Source: Actinomycetota bacterium (lineage in GTDB: Bacteria > Actinomycetota > Actinomycetes > Actinomycetales > Angustibacteraceae). From it: a stretch of 9,887 nt of DNA. Where the stretch lies: contig JACMOY010000060.1 in NCBI GenBank assembly GCA_014377795.1, forward strand, positions 1 through 9,887, read 5' to 3'. Position numbers and translations under genes: made by a program. Positions 5,877-9,887 of the stretch are shown here, piece by piece (positions within the stretch are counted from its first letter, which is position 1; every line of letters starts with the position of its first letter). The notes under the pieces were generated by a model, which was given only the letters and a program-made list of their open reading frames with translations, was not told the DNA's origin and searched no databases.

Positions 5877-7570
5877 GACCGCGCCCCGCCGACCAGCGAG
5901 TCCTGCAGGACGTCGAGCCCGACCGAGCCGAGGTCCAGGGCCCGCCGGTGGAAGGCGGCGAGCGAGAACGCCGCGCCCTCGCGCTCGCGCACCTGGTCGC
6001 GAGCCGACAGCCACATCCGCTCACCGACCTTGTACGACGGTGCCTGCCCCGGCCAGCCGAGGTAGCGGTCGAGCTCGAACCGTCGGGTGCCCTCGCTGAG
6101 CGAGGTGTGGGCCGAGAAGTACTGCCAGGCCTTCTCGTAGGTCCAGTCCCCGCCGCCGACCTCGGCCGGGGCGGGCAGCCCGCAGTGCACGCCGATGTCG
6201 ATGACCACGCGCGCGGCGCGCATCGACTGGTTCATCAGCATGCCGAGCCGGTCGCCCGGGTCGTCGAGGAACCCCAGGTCGGCCATCAGCCGCTCGGCGT
6301 ACAGCGCCCAGCCCTCGCCGTGGCCGCTGACCCAGCAGCCGAGCCGTCGCCACCGGTTCAGCAGCTCGGCGCGGTAGACGGTCTGCGCCACCTGCAGGTG
6401 ATGGCCGGGGACGCCCTCGTGGTAGACCGTCGACAGCTCGCCCCAGGTGTGGAACGTGTCGTCGCCGGGGGGCACCGACCACCACATCCGGCCCGGCCGG
6501 CTGAGGTCCTCGCTCGGCCCGGTGTAGTAGATACCGCCCGTGGTGGTTGGCGCGATCCTGCACTCCAGTCGCCGGATCGGGGCCGGGACGTCGAAGTGCC
6601 TGTCCGCCAACGCGTTCAGCGACTCGTCGGACCGCTGCTGCATCCACCGCTGCAGCTCGGCGGTGCCGTGCAGCGTCCGCGCGGGATCGGCGTCCAGGAC
6701 GGCGACCGCCTCAGCCAGTGACGCGCCGGGCTGGACGCGGTCGGCCGTGAGGTCCATCTCGGCCGCGATGCGCGCGACCTCGTCCTGACCCCACGCGTAC
6801 GTCTCGGCGAGGTCCACGGTGGCACCCAGGAAGTACCTGCTGTGCAACGCGTACAGCTCGGCGCCGACCGGGTCGTGGTCGCGCGCCGTCGGCAGCAGCT
6901 CGTCGGTGAGCAGCCGGGCGAGGTCGTCGTACGCCGCGGCGGCACGGGTGGCCGCCTGGTCGAGGTCGACGTGCAGCGTCGCCGGGACGCCGACTGCGCC
7001 CTCGACGAACCGGCTGAAGAAGCCGTCGGTGGCGGCCAGCTCGCGGGCCTGGGCGGCGACCGCCGTCAGCTGGCGGACCGGGGGCACGTCACCGGCAGCA
7101 GCGCGGTGACGCAGCGCCCCGACGTACCGGTCGACGGCCTGCGGCAGGGCGGCCAGGCGCTGCGCGACCACCGACCAGTCGTCGTCGGTGTCGGTGGCCA
7201 TCAGGTCGAAGACGTCGCGCAGCCCCTGCGCCGGGCTGGCGAGGTTGTTCAGCACGCCGGTGCGGGCGCCGGCGTCGAAGAGCTCGACCTCGAGCCTGAG
7301 CCGCTCGCTCATCGCGGCCACGGTCACCGCGTCGACGTCGTCCACCGGCGTCGCCTCGGCGATCCTGCGCAGCGTGCGACGGGCGAGCTCGGCCCGCTCG
7401 GCGTCGGCCTCGGGCGAGTAGTCCGTGAGCAGGTGGTCGTACCCGACGACGCCCATGGACGTGGCCGTGATCGGGTCGAGCGCCACCGTGGCGTCCAGGT
7501 GCTCGTCGGCGAGGACGTCGACCGCCGTCCGCTCGCGGGCAGCCGGTGGTGAGGGCGTGGGTGAGGTCAC
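5873..7570 (-). CDS. DUF885 family protein, putative zinc metallopeptidase
   Basis: This is a 565-residue, mostly helical protein of the DUF885 family, whose members look like zinc-dependent peptidases although most have no proven substrate. The likely metal site is [11 protein letters not shown], with H384, E385, H390 and H391, followed 25-30 residues later by [11 protein letters not shown], with H417 and E419. Flanking conserved stretches are [20 protein letters not shown] and the C-terminal [19 protein letters not shown]. No signal peptide or membrane segment is seen, so it is probably cytoplasmic. The start is GTG 7570. A TAGGGT hexamer ends 7 nt before it, fitting a leaderless mRNA, and no Shine-Dalgarno is present. 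It is the first gene of a leftward operon with maf, overlapping it by 4 nt. Family assignment is good; peptidase activity is inferred from the motifs. Confidence 0.9.
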   Translation of the reverse strand: MTSPTPSPPAARERTAVDVLADEHLDATVALDPITATSMGVVGYDHLLTDYSPEADAERAELARRTLRRIAEATPVDDVDAVTVAAMSERLRLEVELFDAGARTGVLNNLASPAQGLRDVFDLMATDTDDDWSVVAQRLAALPQAVDRYVGALRHRAAAGDVPPVRQLTAVAAQARELAATDGFFSRFVEGAVGVPATLHVDLDQAATRAAAAYDDLARLLTDELLPTARDHDPVGAELYALHSRYFLGATVDLAETYAWGQDEVARIAAEMDLTADRVQPGASLAEAVAVLDADPARTLHGTAELQRWMQQRSDESLNALADRHFDVPAPIRRLECRIAPTTTGGIYYTGPSEDLSRPGRMWWSVPPGDDTFHTWGELSTVYHEGVPGHHLQVAQTVYRAELLNRWRRLGCWVSGHGEGWALYAERLMADLGFLDDPGDRLGMLMNQSMRAARVVIDIGVHCGLPAPAEVGGGDWTYEKAWQYFSAHTSLSEGTRRFELDRYLGWPGQAPSYKVGERMWLSARDQVREREGAAFSLAAFHRRALDLGSVGLDVLQDSLVGGARS

Positions 7571-7576
7571 CGCCCG

Positions 7577-7582
7577 ACCCTA
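7577..7582 (-). promoter_or_regulatory. Putative -10 box (TAGGGT) of the DUF885-maf operon
   Basis: TAGGGT on the minus strand matches TANNNT and leaves 6 nt before the GTG at 7570, so transcription would be expected to start at the initiation codon. No good -35 hexamer is found 16-18 nt upstream, which is common for actinobacterial promoters. Confidence 0.45.
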
Positions 7583-7623
7583 GCGACGCCGCGCGCCAGG
7601 GCCGCCTCGCGGTGGCGCCCGGT

Positions 7624-7629
7624 TAGGGT
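7624..7629 (+). promoter_or_regulatory. Putative -10 box (TAGGGT) of the acyltransferase gene
   Basis: The same TANNNT hexamer occurs on the plus strand and predicts a transcript start near 7636, giving a leader of about 40 nt that contains the Shine-Dalgarno at 7665-7671. It overlaps a small palindrome, AGGGT-G-ACCCT (7625-7635). No clear -35 is present. Confidence 0.4.
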
Positions 7630-7640
7630 GACCCTGCACG

Positions 7641-7655
7641 GACCGACCGACCGAC
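7641..7655 (+). repeat. Short tandem tetranucleotide repeat (GACC)3.75
   Basis: GACCGACCGACCGAC lies in the predicted leader between the -10 box and the Shine-Dalgarno of the acyltransferase gene. It is too short to claim a role and may be chance in DNA of this composition. Confidence 0.5.
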
Positions 7656-7664
7656 GCGCAGAGT

Positions 7665-7671
7665 GAGGTGA
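7665..7671 (+). promoter_or_regulatory. Shine-Dalgarno deciding the acyltransferase start
   Basis: GAGGTGA lies 5 nt before the GTG at 7677. The upstream in-frame GTG at 7668 is itself part of this element and has only GAGTGAG immediately adjacent, so 7677 is preferred. Confidence 0.6.
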
Positions 7672-7676
7672 CGCGG

Positions 7677-8924
7677 GTGAGCGCAGTGGCCGAACCCGCG
7701 GTGCGCGGCTGGCGCGACCGGCTGCGGCTGGTGGGCCCGGCGGACGGGTCGAGGCTGGCCGGGCTGGACGGCCTGCGCGGCATCGCCGTCGCGTACGTCG
7801 TCCTGGACCACGCGCACGTCGACGGGCGGCTGCTGCACATCTTCTCGATCGGCGGGACGGCCGGCGTCACGACGTTCTTCGTGCTGTCCGGGTTCTTGAT
7901 CACCTCGCTGCTGCTGCGCGAGCACGACGTGTGCGGGCGCATCGACCTGCCCGCGTTCTGGGGGCGGCGGGCGCTGCGGCTGCTGCCCGGGCTGTGGCTG
8001 TGGCTGGCGGTGACGACCCTGGTGTTCTGGCAAGCCGGCTGGACCCAGCTGTGGTTCTTCGTGAACAACCTGGTCAAGCCCGCCCTGCTGTACTACGCCG
8101 ACTTCGAGGTGCTCCGACGTCAGCTCGGCCCGGTGCAGCACACCTGGTCGCTGGCGGTCGAGGAGCAGTTCTACGTCGTGTGGCCGCTGCTGCTGATCGG
8201 CCTGCTGCTCCTGGTACGTCGACGCGCCCGGCTGGCCCCAGCGGCGCTGGTCGTCGTGCTGCTGGTGCTGACGCTGGTCGCGGGCTGGTGGCGCCTTCGG
8301 GTCGGCGCCGAGCCCGGCGGCGCGCTCGCGGCCTCCCGCCGTCCGGACACGAACGCGGTGTCGCTGCTCGCGGGGGCGACGCTGGCTGCGCTGTGCCGGG
8401 GCGGTTGGCGTCCGCCGTCCTGGTGCGTGTGGCTGGGCTGGCCCGCGGTGGCCGCGATGCTGGTCATCCCGCGGCTGCCCGGCCTCGCCACCCGGTTCAG
8501 CACGGTCAACGCCGTCCTGCTGCTGACCGCGCTCGCCCTGGCCGCCGTCTGCGCGTGCCTGGCCCCGGGGTCGCGGGTCTTCACCAGCGGGCCGCTGCGG
8601 TCGGTCGGGGCGATCTCGTACGGCCTGTACCTGTGGCACTTCCCGCTGATGACGGCGTACGCGGGCGGGTTCTTCCGGCCGCTCGGCACCCACCGCGCGA
8701 CGACGTCGGTGCTGATCGCGATCGGCGCGGCGCTCGCGGCCTACGCGTCCTTCGTGCTCGTCGAGCGGCCGCTGGTGCGCCGCTACAAGAAGCGTCTCGA
8801 GCGGGTGCACCTGACGCAGCAGCCCGAGGTCAGCCCACCGGCACCGGCTCGGGACCAGGCTCTGGTGACGTCGTCGGGGCCGACGACGCGACCGCCCGCA
8901 GCGCCCCCGTCCCCACGACCGTAG
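7677..8924 (+). CDS. Acyltransferase-3 family membrane protein (OafA/YrhL type)
   Basis: This is a 415-residue polytopic membrane protein of the family that transfers acyl groups, often acetyl, to cell-surface sugars or lipids. TM1 holds LDGLRGIAVAYVVLDH with the R-x10-H motif (R34, H45). It is followed by FFVLSGFLITSLLL, RRALRLLPGLWLW, HTWSLAVEEQFYVVWPLLL and, near the end, ISYGLYLWHFPLM, all landmarks of the family. About ten hydrophobic segments are spread along residues 35-370. The C-terminal tail of about 40 residues after YKKRLERVHL is Pro/Ala/Ser-rich and cytoplasmic-looking, with no SGNH esterase domain. The gene is monocistronic in this window and converges on the glycosyltransferase-like gene, overlapping it by 95 bp in the region that encodes this tail. 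Acceptor and acyl donor are unknown; a surface glycan is the natural guess, given the neighbour. Confidence 0.9.
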   Translation: MSAVAEPAVRGWRDRLRLVGPADGSRLAGLDGLRGIAVAYVVLDHAHVDGRLLHIFSIGGTAGVTTFFVLSGFLITSLLLREHDVCGRIDLPAFWGRRALRLLPGLWLWLAVTTLVFWQAGWTQLWFFVNNLVKPALLYYADFEVLRRQLGPVQHTWSLAVEEQFYVVWPLLLIGLLLLVRRRARLAPAALVVVLLVLTLVAGWWRLRVGAEPGGALAASRRPDTNAVSLLAGATLAALCRGGWRPPSWCVWLGWPAVAAMLVIPRLPGLATRFSTVNAVLLLTALALAAVCACLAPGSRVFTSGPLRSVGAISYGLYLWHFPLMTAYAGGFFRPLGTHRATTSVLIAIGAALAAYASFVLVERPLVRRYKKRLERVHLTQQPEVSPPAPARDQALVTSSGPTTRPPAAPPSPRP

Positions 8925-9887
8925 CCGCGACGGTCACGGTCGCAGCGGCGATCAGCCACGTCGTCCCGCCCGGCAACCAGCTGCTGGCGGCCAGCACGCG
9001 GCCCCACAGCGGGTCGTGACCGGTCTGCGGCGCCCAGAAGTGGTCCAGCCCGAAGACCAGGCCGCCGCCGGCGAGCCCCACCACGAGCAGGGGCAGCGCG
9101 GGGACCAGCCTGGACAGACGGGCGAGCGCCGCGGTCGCCAGCACCACCAGCGCGACGACGCCGGTCTGCACGTACCGCCCCTGCGCCGCCCGGGTCGTGC
9201 CGCTGCTCTCGAACTCCCGATAGCTGCCGAGGACGACGATGGCCAGCGGGCCGAGCCAGGTCAGGTGCATGACCAGAGCCGCGCCCAGCCGTCGTCGCAG
9301 CGCCCACGTGCCGGCCAGGAGCAGGACGGCGGCCAGCACCGTCAGACCGGTCGTGAGCCGCGCGGGAGGCCGGTTCTCGGCCCAGCCCAGGGCGATCCAC
9401 AGCGTGCGCATCCAGGTGAGCGCGAAGTCGTGCGCCCACTGCGACAGCGGCGGCAGGTCGGCCACCGGGGGCGTGGCGGTGCCGCCCTGCGGCTGCACGG
9501 TGCCGTACCGGACGACGTTGAGCACCCACCACCACAGCCCCGGCAGCGTCGAGAGCAGCGCCACCAGCATGGCTCGCGCCGACCGCCACAGGCCGGCTCG
9601 TCGGATGGCCACCAGGTAGGCGATCACGATCACGGGCAGCAGCGCGAGAGCGAAACCCTTGGTGAGCAACGCGACCGACACCGCGAGGCCCACGCCGACG
9701 GCGCGACGCAGGCGCACGTCGCCGAGTGCGGCGGGAACCACGGCCGCCGTCGCGACGCCGGTGGCCAGCGCCAGCAGCGCGCCGTTGTTGACGGTCGAGG
9801 AGGAGTGCAGCAGCTGCATCCAGGCCGCCGGGAGGAACGCGGCGGCGACGGCGACCCGGGCCGACAGGCCCAGCCGGCGGGCCAGCC
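8830..9887 (-). CDS. Polytopic membrane protein, GT-C-like glycosyltransferase (partial, N-terminus missing)
   Basis: The frame is open to the right edge, so only the last roughly 350 residues are seen and the true start lies outside; the ATG at 9819 is internal. The visible part has about eight or nine hydrophobic segments (e.g. LAVSVALLTKGFALALLPVI and LVALLSTLPGLWWWVLNVV). LHSSSTVNNGALLALATG near the visible start and AAQGRY before a later membrane segment resemble GT-C/DUF2142-like polyprenyl-phosphate-sugar glycosyltransferases and related membrane proteins. The catalytic acidic motif expected in the first periplasmic loop would lie in the missing part and cannot be checked. The Pro/Glu/Ser-rich C-terminus (TTSPEPGPEPVPVG) is encoded opposite the end of the acyltransferase gene. 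A role in envelope glycan or glycolipid assembly is inferred. The membrane-protein call is firm and the enzyme class moderate. Confidence 0.75.
   Translation of the reverse strand, partial: LARRLGLSARVAVAAAFLPAAWMQLLHSSSTVNNGALLALATGVATAAVVPAALGDVRLRRAVGVGLAVSVALLTKGFALALLPVIVIAYLVAIRRAGLWRSARAMLVALLSTLPGLWWWVLNVVRYGTVQPQGGTATPPVADLPPLSQWAHDFALTWMRTLWIALGWAENRPPARLTTGLTVLAAVLLLAGTWALRRRLGAALVMHLTWLGPLAIVVLGSYREFESSGTTRAAQGRYVQTGVVALVVLATAALARLSRLVPALPLLVVGLAGGGLVFGLDHFWAPQTGHDPLWGRVLAASSWLPGGTTWLIAAATVTVAATVVGTGALRAVASSAPTTSPEPGPEPVPVG

Noticed and set aside
5877..6014. N-terminal extension of Maf to an ATG at 6014
   Set aside because: The extra 46 residues are Arg/Gly/Pro-rich and lie inside the conserved end of the DUF885 gene; the Maf family normally begins a few residues before the SxSP motif, at GTG 5876.
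7623..8810. 395-codon minus-strand frame opposite the acyltransferase
   Set aside because: It is Gln/Arg/His/Pro-rich, typical of an antisense frame of Leu-rich membrane-protein codons, with no hydrophobic segments or domains.
1..9887. CRISPR array, tRNA, insertion sequence or phage genes
   Set aside because: No regularly spaced repeats, cloverleaf-like segments, transposase or integrase motifs, or paired terminal repeats were found by reading the sequence.

Overview
This window is chromosomal DNA from a very GC-rich bacterium, almost certainly an actinomycete (Actinomycetota). The evidence is the extreme G/C bias at third codon positions, with long antisense shadow frames, frequent GTG starts, apparently leaderless promoters with TANNNT -10 boxes, and a biotin carboxylase/BCCP fusion of the actinobacterial AccA3 type. 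A Micrococcales or Propionibacteriales host is possible, but the sequence does not settle the family. No tRNA, rRNA, CRISPR array, transposase or other mobile-element gene is visible. Coding density is high and no gene-free stretch exceeds about 110 bases.

Region 1 (1-5112) is an acyl-CoA catabolism/carboxylation locus built around one divergent promoter. Leftward lie a LiuR-like MerR regulator and, two bases after its stop codon, an AccA3-like acyl-CoA carboxylase alpha subunit (biotin carboxylase plus biotin carrier). Rightward lie an acyl-CoA dehydrogenase and, overlapping it by 4 nt, a carboxyltransferase beta subunit. The roughly 54-bp gap between the two halves holds a 26-bp near-perfect palindrome centred on ACGT, the probable operator of the MerR protein. 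Promoter elements on both strands fit leaderless transcripts. The set resembles liuR-liuA-liuB-liuD of leucine/isovalerate breakdown. However, the enoyl-CoA hydratase and HMG-CoA lyase are missing, and key residues of the dehydrogenase and carboxyltransferase do not match the classical leucine enzymes, so the true substrate is open.

Region 2 (5113-7570) starts with a short convergent gap containing an inverted repeat, probably a bidirectional terminator. It continues with a leftward two-gene operon: a DUF885 putative metallopeptidase whose stop codon overlaps the GTG start of maf, a nucleotide pyrophosphatase.

Region 3 (7571-9887) begins with a 106-bp divergent promoter region. A rightward membrane acyltransferase-3 protein follows. 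A leftward polytopic membrane protein resembling a GT-C glycosyltransferase runs off the right edge. The last two are convergent and their 3' ends overlap by 95 bp. Both probably act on the cell envelope, for example on surface polysaccharide.

The most interesting part is region 1: a compact, symmetrically controlled acyl-CoA dehydrogenase/carboxylase module whose substrate is not predicted by known signature residues and which places an apparently general-purpose alpha subunit under a catabolic-type regulator.
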